NCBI RefSeq assembly: GCF_040500525.1
Contig: NZ_CP159402.1
Location: 62,001 to 126,000, forward strand
Origin: Azospirillum formosense
GTDB lineage: Bacteria > Pseudomonadota > Alphaproteobacteria > Azospirillales > Azospirillaceae
Length of the DNA: 64,000 bases
Direction of reading: 5' to 3'
Shown: positions 1-7,953 of the stretch, one piece after another
Numbering within the stretch: the stretch's first letter is position 1
Layout: every line of letters starts with the position of its first letter
Notes under the pieces: model-generated
Databases searched by the model: none
What the model saw: the letters and a program-made list of their open reading frames with translations, nothing else
What the model was told of the DNA's origin: nothing
Made by a program: the position numbers and the translations under genes

Positions 1-1538
1 TGAAGTCGCTGGAGGAGCGCCCGCCGATCCCCGAGCTGCTGCGCGCCCGCGACGCCGACGACCATCTGGCGCTCCAGGCGCTGGTCCGCGACCATGAGGT
101 GATGGATCTCGCCAAGGGCCGCGACAACGTGCGCCTGCTCTGGGAGGTCTGCCAAGTCCCCGACTTCCGCAAGGTGCTGTCGGACGCCCACACCCGGCTG
201 CTCGGGCAGATCTTCCGGCAGCTGCGCACCGGCATCGGGCGGCTGGACGAGGATTGGGCGGCCAAGCAGATCGCCCGGCTCGACCGCACCGAGGGCGACA
301 TCGACGCGCTGGTCGCCCGCATCGCCCACATCCGCACCTGGACCTACATCTCCAACCGTCCCTCCTGGCTGACCGACCCGGTGCACTGGCAGGCGCGCAC
401 CCGCGCCATCGAGGACAAGCTGTCCGACGCCCTGCACGAGCGGCTGACGCAGCGCTTCATCGACCGCCGCTCGGCCACGCTGGTCCGCACGCTGAAGGAC
501 GGGCGGGACCTGATCGGCGGCGTGCGCGCCGACGGCGAGGTGGTGGTGGAGGGCCACCCGGTGGGCCGGCTGGAGGGCTTCCGCTTCGTCCCCGACGCCC
601 CGGAGCGCTCGGAGGAGGCCAAGTCCCTGCTGACCGCCGCCCGCCGCGCGCTGCGCGAGGAGGTGGCGTCCCGCCTGCGCGCTTTCGAGCAGGAGCCGGA
701 CGACGTGTTCGCCCTGGGACCGGACGGGGTGCTGACGGCCGACGGGCTGCCGGTGGCCCGGCTCGGCCCCGGCCCGTCGGTGCTGACCCCGGCGGTTCTG
801 CCCTTCGACGAGGGGCTGCTCGACCAGGGTCAACTCGACCGCGTGCGCGTCCGCTTGGAGCGCTGGCTGAAGGACCGCGTCGCCGCCCGGCTGCGCCCCC
901 TGCTGGCGCTGCGCGATGCGACCGATCTGACGGGAACGGCGCGTGGTCTGGCCTTCCAGCTCGTCGAGAACATGGGGGCGATGCCCCGCGCGCCGGTCGC
1001 CCCGCTCGTGGATGGGCTGGAGAAGGCCGACCGCAAGGCGCTGTCCCGCCACGGTGTGCGGCTTGGCGTGTCGCATCTCTACCTGACCGCGCTCGCCAAG
1101 CCGGGGGCGGTGGAACTGCGCGGGCTGCTGTGGGCGGTGAAGAACCGGCTGACCCTGCCGGTGCCGATCCCGCCGCCGGGCCGCGTCTCGGTGGAGGCCA
1201 CCGGCGCGCCGCCCGCCTTCTGGGAGGCCATCGGCTACCCGGCGGCGGGGCCGCGGGCGCTGCGGGTGGACATGCTCGACCGGCTGGAGACCGAGCTTCT
1301 GACCGCCGCCAAGGAGAACCGGACGGTGGCCGAGCCGGCGCTGGCCCAGATGATCGGCGCCAGGCCGGACGAGCTGGGGGCGGTGATGAAGGGGCTTGGC
1401 TACACCCGCTCGGTGGCGGAGGATGGAGCGGTTTCCTGGCGCCGCCGCCGCAACCCGCGCCACAAGCCCCGCCGCGAGGCCCCCGTCAACGCCGACCACC
1501 CCTTCGCCAAGCTGCGCCAGCTTTCGGGAATTGGATGA
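1..1538 (+). CDS. ATP-dependent helicase-related protein, C-terminal part (5' end outside window)
   Basis: The frame is open from base 3 with no start needed, so the window begins inside the gene and holds about 511 C-terminal residues. No Walker or DExH motif is visible; these would lie upstream. The visible part is a mixed alpha-helical region ending in a strongly basic tail (SWRRRRNPRHKPRREAP), as in the large helicase-related proteins of alphaproteobacteria that precede an S4-domain protein, ferredoxin FdxA and CarD. That synteny, with the S4 gene 106 bases downstream, is the main reason for the name. Role inferred: RNA or DNA unwinding. Substrate unknown. Confidence 0.72.
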   Translation, partial: KSLEERPPIPELLRARDADDHLALQALVRDHEVMDLAKGRDNVRLLWEVCQVPDFRKVLSDAHTRLLGQIFRQLRTGIGRLDEDWAAKQIARLDRTEGDIDALVARIAHIRTWTYISNRPSWLTDPVHWQARTRAIEDKLSDALHERLTQRFIDRRSATLVRTLKDGRDLIGGVRADGEVVVEGHPVGRLEGFRFVPDAPERSEEAKSLLTAARRALREEVASRLRAFEQEPDDVFALGPDGVLTADGLPVARLGPGPSVLTPAVLPFDEGLLDQGQLDRVRVRLERWLKDRVAARLRPLLALRDATDLTGTARGLAFQLVENMGAMPRAPVAPLVDGLEKADRKALSRHGVRLGVSHLYLTALAKPGAVELRGLLWAVKNRLTLPVPIPPPGRVSVEATGAPPAFWEAIGYPAAGPRALRVDMLDRLETELLTAAKENRTVAEPALAQMIGARPDELGAVMKGLGYTRSVAEDGAVSWRRRRNPRHKPRREAPVNADHPFAKLRQLSGIG

Positions 1539-1551
1539 AAATATTTGCTGT

Positions 1552-1637
1552 TGCCCCCTCCCTAACCCTCCCCCGCCTTCGGCGAGGGAGGGGACTTCGC
1601 AAATTTTCCCTCTCCCGCGCAGCGCGGGAGGGTGGGG
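1552..1637. repeat. Double palindromic repeat, REP/BIME-like, copy 1
   Basis: Two GC-rich hairpins lie back to back in the gap between the helicase and the S4 gene. Unit 1 contains the core CCCTAACCCTCCCCCGC closing on GCGAGGGAGGGG. Unit 2 is CCCTCTCCCGCGC with AGCGCGGGAGGG. The same core recurs at 9957-10054 and 58635-58676, always outside coding sequence. Such elements usually act as transcript-end or mRNA-stability structures; the function here is inferred. Confidence 0.75.
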
Positions 1638-1644
1638 GTCCCGC

Positions 1645-2082
1645 ATGACCGACCTCGACGACGACGACGATCTCCCCGACTCCGGCTCCGACCCCACCCC
1701 GGCGGGCCGGCTGCGGATCGACAAGTGGCTGTGGTTCGCGCGCTTCTTCAAGACGCGCAGCCTCGCGGCGAAGCTGTGCAACGGCGGCGGGGTGCGGGTG
1801 TCCGGCACGGTGGTCGGCAAGGCGCATTACGCGGTGAAGCCCGGCGACGTGCTGACCTTCGCCCAGGGGCGGCACATCCGCGTCATCAAGGTGATCGCCC
1901 TCGGCAGCCGGCGCGGCCCGGCGCCGGAGGCGCAGGCCCTCTACGAGGACCTCGCCCCGCCGGTGCGCGAGGAGGCGATCCAGGACCCCTACCGCGCGCC
2001 GCCGGCCCCGCGTGAGCCCGGCGCCGGGCGCCCGACCAAGCGCGACCGCCGGGCGCTCGACCAGTTGTACGGAGAGGAGTAA
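1645..2082 (+). CDS. S4-domain RNA-binding protein (HslR/YrfH-like)
   Basis: 145 residues from the ATG at 1645; an upstream in-frame extension would run through the palindromic repeat and is rejected. After an acidic start (MTDLDDDDD) the S4 RNA-binding fold covers roughly residues 21-85: RIDKWLWFARFFKTRSLAAKLC, then a GVRVSG turn and a KPGDVL loop, the pattern of the Hsp15/HslR family. The tail is Pro/Arg-rich. Family members bind structured rRNA, and E. coli Hsp15 binds 50S subunits carrying stalled nascent chains. The gene follows the helicase gene, as is usual in alphaproteobacteria. Confidence 0.85.
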   Translation: MTDLDDDDDLPDSGSDPTPAGRLRIDKWLWFARFFKTRSLAAKLCNGGGVRVSGTVVGKAHYAVKPGDVLTFAQGRHIRVIKVIALGSRRGPAPEAQALYEDLAPPVREEAIQDPYRAPPAPREPGAGRPTKRDRRALDQLYGEE

Positions 2083-2204
2083 GCCGGAACAGCCGGGGAA
2101 AGCGGCGGCGAAGCGCGGGCGGGGCCATTGTCATTCGGGCGCCGCAACATCATCTGCGCAAAATAATCCCGCAACGGCCGACTTTTTCGGAGCCCGCCGC
2201 CCTC

Positions 2205-2936
2205 ATGCTCGAACTGTTCTCCGACCCGCAGGTCTGGGCCAGCCTCCTGACGCTCACCGCGTTGGAGATCGTGCTCGGCATCGACAACATCATCTTCATT
2301 TCGATCATGGCGGCCAAGCTGCCGGTCCACCAGCAGCAGAAGGCCCGGCAGCTCGGTCTGGCGCTGGCGCTTCTGATGCGGCTCGCGCTGCTCGCCTCCA
2401 TCTCCTGGGTGGCGACCCTGACGGAACCGCTGATCACCGTGCTCGGCATGGGCTTCTCGGGCCGCGACCTGATCCTGCTCGGCGGCGGCCTGTTCCTGCT
2501 GGCCAAGGGCACCATCGAGATCCACAACACCGTGGAAGGCCACGAGGAGGACAGCGCCGCCCCCAAGCTCGCCAGCTTCGGCGCGGTGGTCGGGCAGATC
2601 ATCGTGCTGGACATCGTCTTCTCGCTGGACAGCGTGATCACCGCGGTCGGCATGTCCAACGACCTGCCGGTGATGGTCACCGCCGTCGTCATCGCCATGG
2701 CGGTGATGCTGTTCGCCGCTCGCCCGGTGGGCGACTTCGTGAACCGCCACGTCACCGTGAAGATGCTGGCCCTGTCCTTCCTGCTGCTGGTCGGCGTGGC
2801 GCTGATCGCCGACGGCTTCGGCTTCCACATCCCGAAGGGCTACCTGTACTTCGCCATCGCCTTCTCGACGCTGGTCGAGGCGCTGAACCTGATGGCCGCC
2901 GCCCGCCGCAAACGGAAGAAGGCCGAAGCGCACTGA
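2205..2936 (+). CDS. TerC family integral membrane protein
   Basis: 243 residues with about seven hydrophobic segments. TerC hallmarks are the N-terminal LEIVLGIDNIIFISI stretch, with a buried Asp in a membrane helix, and the internal repeat DIVFSLDSVITAVG near residue 140, plus a GFHIPKGY loop near the C-terminus. TerC/Alx/YgjT proteins are inner-membrane proteins linked to metal (Mn) efflux or tellurite resistance; the substrate here is not known. The gene is alone on its strand, ends in a strong hairpin terminator, and interrupts the usual S4-fdxA adjacency. The tail is basic (RRKRKKAEAH). Confidence 0.88.
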   Translation: MLELFSDPQVWASLLTLTALEIVLGIDNIIFISIMAAKLPVHQQQKARQLGLALALLMRLALLASISWVATLTEPLITVLGMGFSGRDLILLGGGLFLLAKGTIEIHNTVEGHEEDSAAPKLASFGAVVGQIIVLDIVFSLDSVITAVGMSNDLPVMVTAVVIAMAVMLFAARPVGDFVNRHVTVKMLALSFLLLVGVALIADGFGFHIPKGYLYFAIAFSTLVEALNLMAAARRKRKKAEAH

Positions 2937-2964
2937 CGCTCCGGCCGTCCTGAACCGGTCTTCC

Positions 2965-3004
2965 GACGGGCCGCCCCTTCGCCGGGGGCGGCCCGTCCGC
3001 TTTT
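2965..3004 (+). terminator. Rho-independent terminator after terC
   Basis: Perfect 13-bp stem GACGGGCCGCCCC (2965-2977) with its complement at 2985-2997, loop TTCGCCG, then CGCTTTT. It lies between the convergent terC and CBS genes. Confidence 0.85.
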
Positions 3005-3009
3005 GGGGA

Positions 3010-3438
3010 TCAGGTCCGCATCAGACCGTCGCGGAACTCCACCTCCTCCACCAGATGCTCGTAGGCGAGCTTGAAGAGGTCGCGGATGGAGACGATGCCC
3101 ACCGCGCGCTTGCCCTGGGTGATCGGCAGGTGGCGGTAGTGCTTGGACTGCATCAGGGTCAGCGCGTCGATGGCGTCCGCGTCCGGCGGCAGGGTGTCCG
3201 GGTTGCGGGTCATGATCGCCGACACCTCGGTCTCGAGGGCGTCGATCTGGGTGGAGAGCACCTTGTTGTTCAGGTCGCGCTCGGTGACGATCCCGACGAG
3301 GTCGCCGTGGTTCACCACCAGCACGGCGCCGATGTTCTTCTCCGCCATCAGCTTCGACACGGTCAGGACGGAGGTGTCCTCCGTCACCAGGATGAGTTCC
3401 TGCGACTTCACCACGTCCGGAACCAGCTTCCGCTTCAT
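3010..3438 (-). CDS. Tandem CBS-domain protein
   Basis: 142 residues made almost only of two CBS motifs (about residues 8-65 and 73-130). Signatures are SVLTVSKLMAEKNIGAVLVV...GIVTERDL and DALTLMQSKHYRHLPIT...GIVSIRDL. CBS pairs bind adenosine nucleotides and act as energy sensors; no catalytic or membrane domain is attached. Two adjacent ATGs exist (3441 and 3438). The second has GGGGGA at good distance and is chosen, but the choice matters little. Convergent with terC, sharing its terminator region. Partner unknown. Confidence 0.85.
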   Translation of the reverse strand: MKRKLVPDVVKSQELILVTEDTSVLTVSKLMAEKNIGAVLVVNHGDLVGIVTERDLNNKVLSTQIDALETEVSAIMTRNPDTLPPDADAIDALTLMQSKHYRHLPITQGKRAVGIVSIRDLFKLAYEHLVEEVEFRDGLMRT

Positions 3439-3530
3439 CATTTCCCCCAATTTGTAATTTGTTTACAAACTTAAGCGCTGCAGGGAAACAATAGCAAATA
3501 TCGCGGGTGCAAAACTGCGGCAGAAGACCG

Positions 3531-3546
3531 CACCCCGATCGGGGTG
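3531..3546. promoter_or_regulatory. Perfect 16-bp palindrome between CBS and DUF938 genes
   Basis: CACCCCGATCGGGGTG is perfectly self-complementary. It lies upstream of the CBS gene (start 3438) and downstream of the DUF938 gene (end 3591). It could be an operator for the CBS gene or a transcript-end structure; no T-tract follows on either strand. Confidence 0.45.
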
Positions 3547-3590
3547 GTCCGAATTACGGGGAGGTCCGAATTGGAGACCGGACGGGGAGG

Positions 3591-4205
3591 TCAGCGGCGG
3601 CGCAGGACGACGGTCAGGTTGTTGGCGGGCATCTCCACCAGCTCGGCGAGGGCGAAGCCGGCGGCGGCGCGCTCCACCGCGTCGGGGTCGCGCACGCCCC
3701 AGGCGGGGTTGCGGGCCTTCAGGTCGGCGTCGAAGGCGGCGTTGCTCGGCGCGCTGTGCCGCCCGCCGCGCATGAAGGGGCCGTAGAGCAGCAGCGGCGC
3801 CCTCACCGGCAGAAGGCGGGCGGCTCCGGCGAACAGGCCGAGCGCGGCCTCCCACGGGGCGATGTGGATCATGTTGATGCAGACCACCGCGTCGGCCGCC
3901 TCGACCGGCCAATCGGCGGCGGCGGCGTCGAGGTCCAGCGGGTCGCGCAGGTTGGGCAGCGCCGCGGCGGCGGCCCAGGAGCGGACGCTGTCGCGCAGGT
4001 CCGGGTCGGGGTCGCTCGGCTGCCACGTCACGCCGGGGAGCGCCGCGGCGAAGGCGGCGGCGTGCTGGCCGGTGCCGCTCGCCACCTCCAGAACCAGGCC
4101 TCGCGGCGGCAGGACGCGGCGGAGCACCTCCAGGATGGGGGCGCGGTTGCGCTCCGTCGCGGGGGCGTGGCGGCGGGAGTCTTCGGGGTGCAGCGGATCG
4201 AACAT
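3591..4205 (-). CDS. DUF938 family SAM-dependent methyltransferase-like protein
   Basis: 204 residues from the ATG at 4205 (MFDPLHPEDSRRHAPATERN). The start is set just past the stop of the upstream MFS gene (4216). A class I methyltransferase fold is visible: LEVASGTGQHAAAFA as the SAM-binding loop, an acidic residue after strand 2 (PSDPDPDL), VVCINMIHIAPW as motif IV. The DUF938 signature GPFMRGGRHSAPSNAAFDA follows. The natural substrate of this family is not established. Ten bases downstream of the MFS transporter, so probably co-transcribed with it. Confidence 0.88.
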   Translation of the reverse strand: MFDPLHPEDSRRHAPATERNRAPILEVLRRVLPPRGLVLEVASGTGQHAAAFAAALPGVTWQPSDPDPDLRDSVRSWAAAAALPNLRDPLDLDAAAADWPVEAADAVVCINMIHIAPWEAALGLFAGAARLLPVRAPLLLYGPFMRGGRHSAPSNAAFDADLKARNPAWGVRDPDAVERAAAGFALAELVEMPANNLTVVLRRR

Positions 4206-4215
4206 GACGGGAAGG

Positions 4216-5400
4216 CTAACCCCGCCCGGCGCCCAGGGCAACCGCGGCGGGGCCGCGCCGCCCGGCCATCCAGGCGCCGGCGGCGAGGAGGAGCGCGCCG
4301 GCCAGCACCGCGGCGGCGGCGCCCAGCAGGGCGGAATCGAACTGGCCGGTGCGCGCCACCACCAGACCGGCCGGCACCGGCCCGATGATCTGCCCCAGCC
4401 CGTAGACCGCGGTCAGCGCGCCGATGACGCGGGCCGACGCTCCGCCCGACAGGTGGCGGCCCAGCGTGAAGGACAGGGTGACGATGCCGACGAAGGTCCC
4501 GCCGAACAGCACCGCCGACAGCAGGGCCGCCGGGGACCCGGTGATGGGCAGCAGGATGCCCACCGCCTGCACCACATGGGCGAGGATCAGCGCCCGCCAG
4601 AGGCCGAGCCGCCGCCCCGCCGCCGCCCAGACGATGCCCGACGGCATGGCCGCCAGACCGGTGACCATCCAGGCCGCGGCGCCGAGCGGCGCCGTCTCCG
4701 GCATCGTCTTCAGGATGGCGACCAGGAAGGTGCCGGTGACGATGTAGCCGGCGCCCTCCAGGAAGTAGGCCAGCGTCAGCAGGATCATCGGCGCCGAGGG
4801 CCGGGCGGACGGGCCGGCGGAGGATCGGGCGGCGGTGTGGCCGGGCTCGCGCGGCGGGTCGCCCACCCACAGCCAGGACAGGGTGCCGAAGCCCAGGCAG
4901 GCCAGCCCCAGCCACAGCCAGTCGCCGCGCCAGCCCAGCCGGTCGCCCATGAGGGCGACGAACAGGCCGCTCGACGCGATGCCGAGGCCGACGCCGGTGT
5001 AGAGCCAGCCGGTCCAGGCCTCCCGCCCGGCGCGGGCCAGCGCGTCCAGCGTCATGGCGATGCCCAGGATGAACAGGCCGGCGCTGGCCAGTCCCGAGAC
5101 GAAGCGCAGCGCGGCCCAGGCCGCCATGTCGTCGGTGAAGCCCATGCCGGCGGTGGAGGTGACGCTGGCGATCAGCGCGGTGCGGAAGACGGTGGTGCGC
5201 GCCGCGCCCTGCGGCACCAGCCCGGCGCCCAGCGCCCCCAGGAAGTAGCCGAGATAGTTCAGCGAGGCGAGCAGCCCCGCGGCGTCGGCGCCCAGCCCGG
5301 TCGCCGCCTGCATCGCCGGCAGGATCGGCGTGAAGGCGAAGCGCCCCACCCCCATGGAGATGACCAGCACCAGCACGCCGCCGATCAGCACCCGGACCAT
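4216..5400 (-). CDS. MFS transporter, YbfB/YjiJ family
   Basis: 394 residues, about twelve membrane segments. The N-terminus MVRVLIGGVLVLVISMGVGRFAFTP is the family signature (G-V-G-R-F-A-F/Y-T-P), followed by a second conserved patch, ASLNYLGYFLGAL. A longer start at 5439 is possible, but the ATG at 5400 has GGGGGA directly upstream. YbfB/YjiJ proteins are putative exporters of unknown substrate. Divergently oriented to a LysR regulator gene 132 bases away, the standard arrangement for an inducible exporter, and upstream of the DUF938 gene. Confidence 0.88.
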   Translation of the reverse strand: MVRVLIGGVLVLVISMGVGRFAFTPILPAMQAATGLGADAAGLLASLNYLGYFLGALGAGLVPQGAARTTVFRTALIASVTSTAGMGFTDDMAAWAALRFVSGLASAGLFILGIAMTLDALARAGREAWTGWLYTGVGLGIASSGLFVALMGDRLGWRGDWLWLGLACLGFGTLSWLWVGDPPREPGHTAARSSAGPSARPSAPMILLTLAYFLEGAGYIVTGTFLVAILKTMPETAPLGAAAWMVTGLAAMPSGIVWAAAGRRLGLWRALILAHVVQAVGILLPITGSPAALLSAVLFGGTFVGIVTLSFTLGRHLSGGASARVIGALTAVYGLGQIIGPVPAGLVVARTGQFDSALLGAAAAVLAGALLLAAGAWMAGRRGPAAVALGAGRG

Positions 5401-5532
5401 GGCTTCCCCCCGCAGGCTCGTTTTTTCGCGTGCGTCCATCCTCGCGCGGAGGAACCCTCATTTCTAATGATTTGTTTCGATGCTATGCTTCACTGTGAGT
5501 GATGGAAGGCGTCCGGATCGGGGAGGGTGACG

Positions 5533-6456
5533 ATGGACCTCGCGGGCCTGCGGGTGGTGAAGGCGGTGGCGGACACCGGCAGCGTCAGCCGTGCGGCGGA
5601 GACGCTGAACTGCGTCCAGTCCAACGTGACGGCGCGGCTGAAGCGGCTGGAGGAGGACCTCGGCGTGCCGCTGTTCCTGCGGCTCAGCCGCGGCATGGCG
5701 CCGACGCCGGCCGGGCGGGTGCTCGCCGACTACGCCGACCGGGTGCTGCGCCTCGTCGCCCAAGCGCGCGACGCGGTGGCCGACGCGGCGGGGCGGGGCG
5801 GGCGGCTGTCCGTGGGCACCATGGAGACGACCGCAGCCGTGCGTCTGCCGCCGATCCTCGCCCGCTTCCACGCGGAGAATCCGGACGTCGACCTGACCAT
5901 CGTCCCCGGCCCCACCGAAACCATGCTGGGGGAGGTGCTGGCCGGGCGCATCGACGGCGCCTTCGTCTCCGGGGCGGTGGAGCATCCCGAACTGGTCAGC
6001 CGGCCCGTCTTCGAGGAGGAGCTGGTGCTGGTCGAGCCGGCCAGCGGCATCACCAGCGAGTCCGGGCGGAACACCCTACTGGCCTTCCGGCGCGGCTGCG
6101 CCTACCGGGCGCGGGCGGAGACGGCGATGCGCGAGTCCGGGCGGGTTCCCTACCGGGTGATGGAGTTCGGGGCGCTGGAGGCCATCCTGGGCTGCGTCGG
6201 TGCCGGCATGGGCGTCACCGTCCTGCCCCGCGTCGTGGTGGAGCGGGAGCCCTGGCGCGGCCTGTTCACCGCCCGGCCGCTGCCGCCGGAACTGGCCCGC
6301 ATGCCCACCCGTTTCGTCCGGCGGGTGGATTCCATGGAGACGGTGGCGCTGCGCACCTTCCTGGAGGCGGTCGCGGAGGGGAGCAGGGAGGGTGGGGCTG
6401 CGTCGCATGCGCCCACACAACCGGCGGGGTTGATCCCGTCTCGGGCGGCGTGCTAG
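5533..6456 (+). CDS. LysR family transcriptional regulator
   Basis: 307 residues. The N-terminal winged HTH ([48 protein letters not shown]) is typical, followed by the helical linker and a periplasmic-binding-like effector domain from about residue 90. The ATG at 5533 has GGGAGGG five bases upstream; a GTG at 5527 is in frame. It diverges from the MFS gene and probably controls it together with the DUF938 gene, inferred from arrangement. The 5401-5532 spacer holds a local AT-rich stretch that should contain both promoters. Confidence 0.9.
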   Translation: MDLAGLRVVKAVADTGSVSRAAETLNCVQSNVTARLKRLEEDLGVPLFLRLSRGMAPTPAGRVLADYADRVLRLVAQARDAVADAAGRGGRLSVGTMETTAAVRLPPILARFHAENPDVDLTIVPGPTETMLGEVLAGRIDGAFVSGAVEHPELVSRPVFEEELVLVEPASGITSESGRNTLLAFRRGCAYRARAETAMRESGRVPYRVMEFGALEAILGCVGAGMGVTVLPRVVVEREPWRGLFTARPLPPELARMPTRFVRRVDSMETVALRTFLEAVAEGSREGGAASHAPTQPAGLIPSRAAC

Positions 6457-6601
6457 GCAAGCGCCGCGGTCGGGCCATGGTCCTTTCATGACCTCGAACC
6501 GCGCCCACGCGCGAGCACGTCAGTCGAAGCGTCCATCGAAGCGACTCGAACCCCGGCGCGTGAACACCGCCGGAACTGGCGAGAACAGCGGAGAACGAAT
6601 C

Positions 6602-6934
6602 ATGCCCTACGTCGTGACGGAAGACTGCATCAAGTGCAAGTACACCGATTGCGTCGAGGTCTGCCCCGTGGATTGCTTCTACGAGGGCGAGAACATGCTG
6701 GTCATCCACCCGGATGAGTGCATCGACTGCGGCGTGTGCGAGCCGGAATGCCCGGCCGAGGCCATCGTGCCGGACACCGACGGCCGCGCGGAGAAGTGGA
6801 TGGAGCTGAACCGCGACTACGCGGCGCAGTGGCCCAACCTGACCCGCAAGAAGGACGCGCTGCCCGACGCCGACGCCATGAAGGGCGTGGACGGCAAGTT
6901 CGACAAGTTCTTCTCTCCGAAGGCCGGCGGCTAA
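6602..6934 (+). CDS. fdxA: 7Fe ferredoxin FdxA (FdI type)
   Basis: 110 residues. Sequence follows the Azotobacter FdI type almost position by position: [17 protein letters not shown], then [20 protein letters not shown], giving one [3Fe-4S] and one [4Fe-4S] cluster. The tail ([20 protein letters not shown]) is also family-typical. Cytoplasmic low-potential electron carrier; the partner is unknown. Upstream in-frame codons exist, but the ATG at 6602 begins the conserved [14 protein letters not shown] and follows a purine-rich stretch (GCGGAGAACGAATC). It precedes carD, the order found in many alphaproteobacteria. Confidence 0.96.
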   Translation: MPYVVTEDCIKCKYTDCVEVCPVDCFYEGENMLVIHPDECIDCGVCEPECPAEAIVPDTDGRAEKWMELNRDYAAQWPNLTRKKDALPDADAMKGVDGKFDKFFSPKAGG

Positions 6935-6955
6935 GCGGAGTCGGGACTATTGCAG

Positions 6956-6982
6956 TGCATGGCGTGCTTTTGCCGCCATGCA
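6956..6982. repeat. Inverted repeat downstream of fdxA
   Basis: TGCATGGC (6956-6963) and its exact complement GCCATGCA (6975-6982) with an 11-base spacer, 21 bases after the fdxA stop. It is followed by an A-run, not a T-run, so it is not a textbook terminator on the + strand. It could be a processing or stabilising hairpin or a regulator site for carD, whose promoter begins about 65 bases on. The rest of the 6935-7253 gap holds that promoter and the carD leader. Confidence 0.5.
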
Positions 6983-7045
6983 AAAACGACAGGTCGGCCA
7001 TCGGCGGGCAACGTCAGAATCCGGACGGCTGCCCGCGCGTAGCCT

Positions 7046-7074
7046 TTGTAACCCGGCCGTAACATCGCTATAAT
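7046..7074 (+). promoter_or_regulatory. Sigma-70-type promoter of carD
   Basis: TTGTAA (7046-7051), 17-bp spacer, TATAAT (7069-7074): a near-perfect housekeeping promoter, rare in such GC-rich DNA. Predicted start near 7081 leaves a leader of about 170 nt before the carD ATG at 7254. Confidence 0.78.
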
Positions 7075-7253
7075 ACGCGCCCGGAGCCGGCCTCAGCGTC
7101 ATTGCCGGATTTCCCATCGACCAAGGGCTCAGTGCAACAGTGCGCGGCGTGGAGGACCCCATCCCCACGGTGTGTCGTTGTCACCGGGCCTTTTTCGCCC
7201 CCTCCACCGGGGCGGCAAAATGGCGCGATCGCGAGAAGTGAGAGCCAACCCAA

Positions 7254-7754
7254 ATGTCGAACAAGCTTGACTTCGAGGCCGGTGACTTCGTCGTCTACCC
7301 GGCCCATGGCGTCGGTCGGGTCGAGGGAATCGAGACCCACAGCATCGCTGGCATGGATGTTCAGCTCTACGCGATCACGTTCGAAAAAGAGCGCATGACG
7401 CTCAAGGTTCCGGTCGGCAAGGCCAAGGCCGCCGGCCTGCGCCGCCTCAGCACGAAGGACCGCATCAAGGTCGCCCTGGAGACGCTGCAGGGCCGTTCGC
7501 GCGTCCGCCGCACGATGTGGAGCCGCCGCGCCCAGGAGTATGAGGCCAAGATCAACTCGGGCGACCCGGTGGCCATCGCGGAGGTCGTGCGCGACCTGTA
7601 CCGCGGCGCCGACCAGTCCGACCAGTCCTACAGCGAGCGCCAGATCTATCAGGCCGCCCTGGAGCGTCTGGCCCGCGAGCTGGCCGCCGTCGAGAAGATC
7701 GACGAGACCAAGGCCACCGAGCGGCTGGAGCTGGTCCTCAAGAAGGCCGCCTGA
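7254..7754 (+). CDS. carD: CarD family transcriptional regulator
   Basis: 166 residues. The N-terminal CarD/TRCF RNA-polymerase-interacting domain (about 8-65: FEAGDFVVYPAHGVGRVEGIE...FEKERMTLKVPVGKA) binds the RNAP beta subunit. The C-terminal helical DNA-binding domain carries the conserved W of the SRRTMWSRRAQEY-like segment, which wedges the upstream edge of the transcription bubble. CarD stabilises open complexes, chiefly at rRNA and growth-related promoters. It has its own strong promoter and terminator, so it is a single-gene unit. Confidence 0.95.
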   Translation: MSNKLDFEAGDFVVYPAHGVGRVEGIETHSIAGMDVQLYAITFEKERMTLKVPVGKAKAAGLRRLSTKDRIKVALETLQGRSRVRRTMWSRRAQEYEAKINSGDPVAIAEVVRDLYRGADQSDQSYSERQIYQAALERLARELAAVEKIDETKATERLELVLKKAA

Positions 7755-7821
7755 CCGGCCGTCCGGGCCCTCTCCGGGAACAGGGGAGGGGAACCGGTTC
7801 CGGATTGTGATGTTGATGATG

Positions 7822-7852
7822 AAGGCGCGGCGCTTTGGCCGCGCCTTTGTCT
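7822..7852 (+). terminator. Rho-independent terminator after carD
   Basis: 10-bp stem AAGGCGCGGC (7822-7831) with GCCGCGCCTT (7838-7847), loop GCTTTG, then TTGTCTT. Confidence 0.82.
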
Positions 7853-7953
7853 TAAGTTTTCGTCTTTCGCCGGGTCCGCGCGGCGCCTACACTCCCGCCC
7901 CCGGCCTTCCTGTGGCCGGTCCGTGACCGCTGGATGGGGTGAGCGTCTCCGGC

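Noticed and set aside
2083..2204. Manganese (yybP-ykoY) riboswitch in front of terC
   Set aside because: The position is right, but I could not find the conserved loop sequences; only general GC-rich structure is present.
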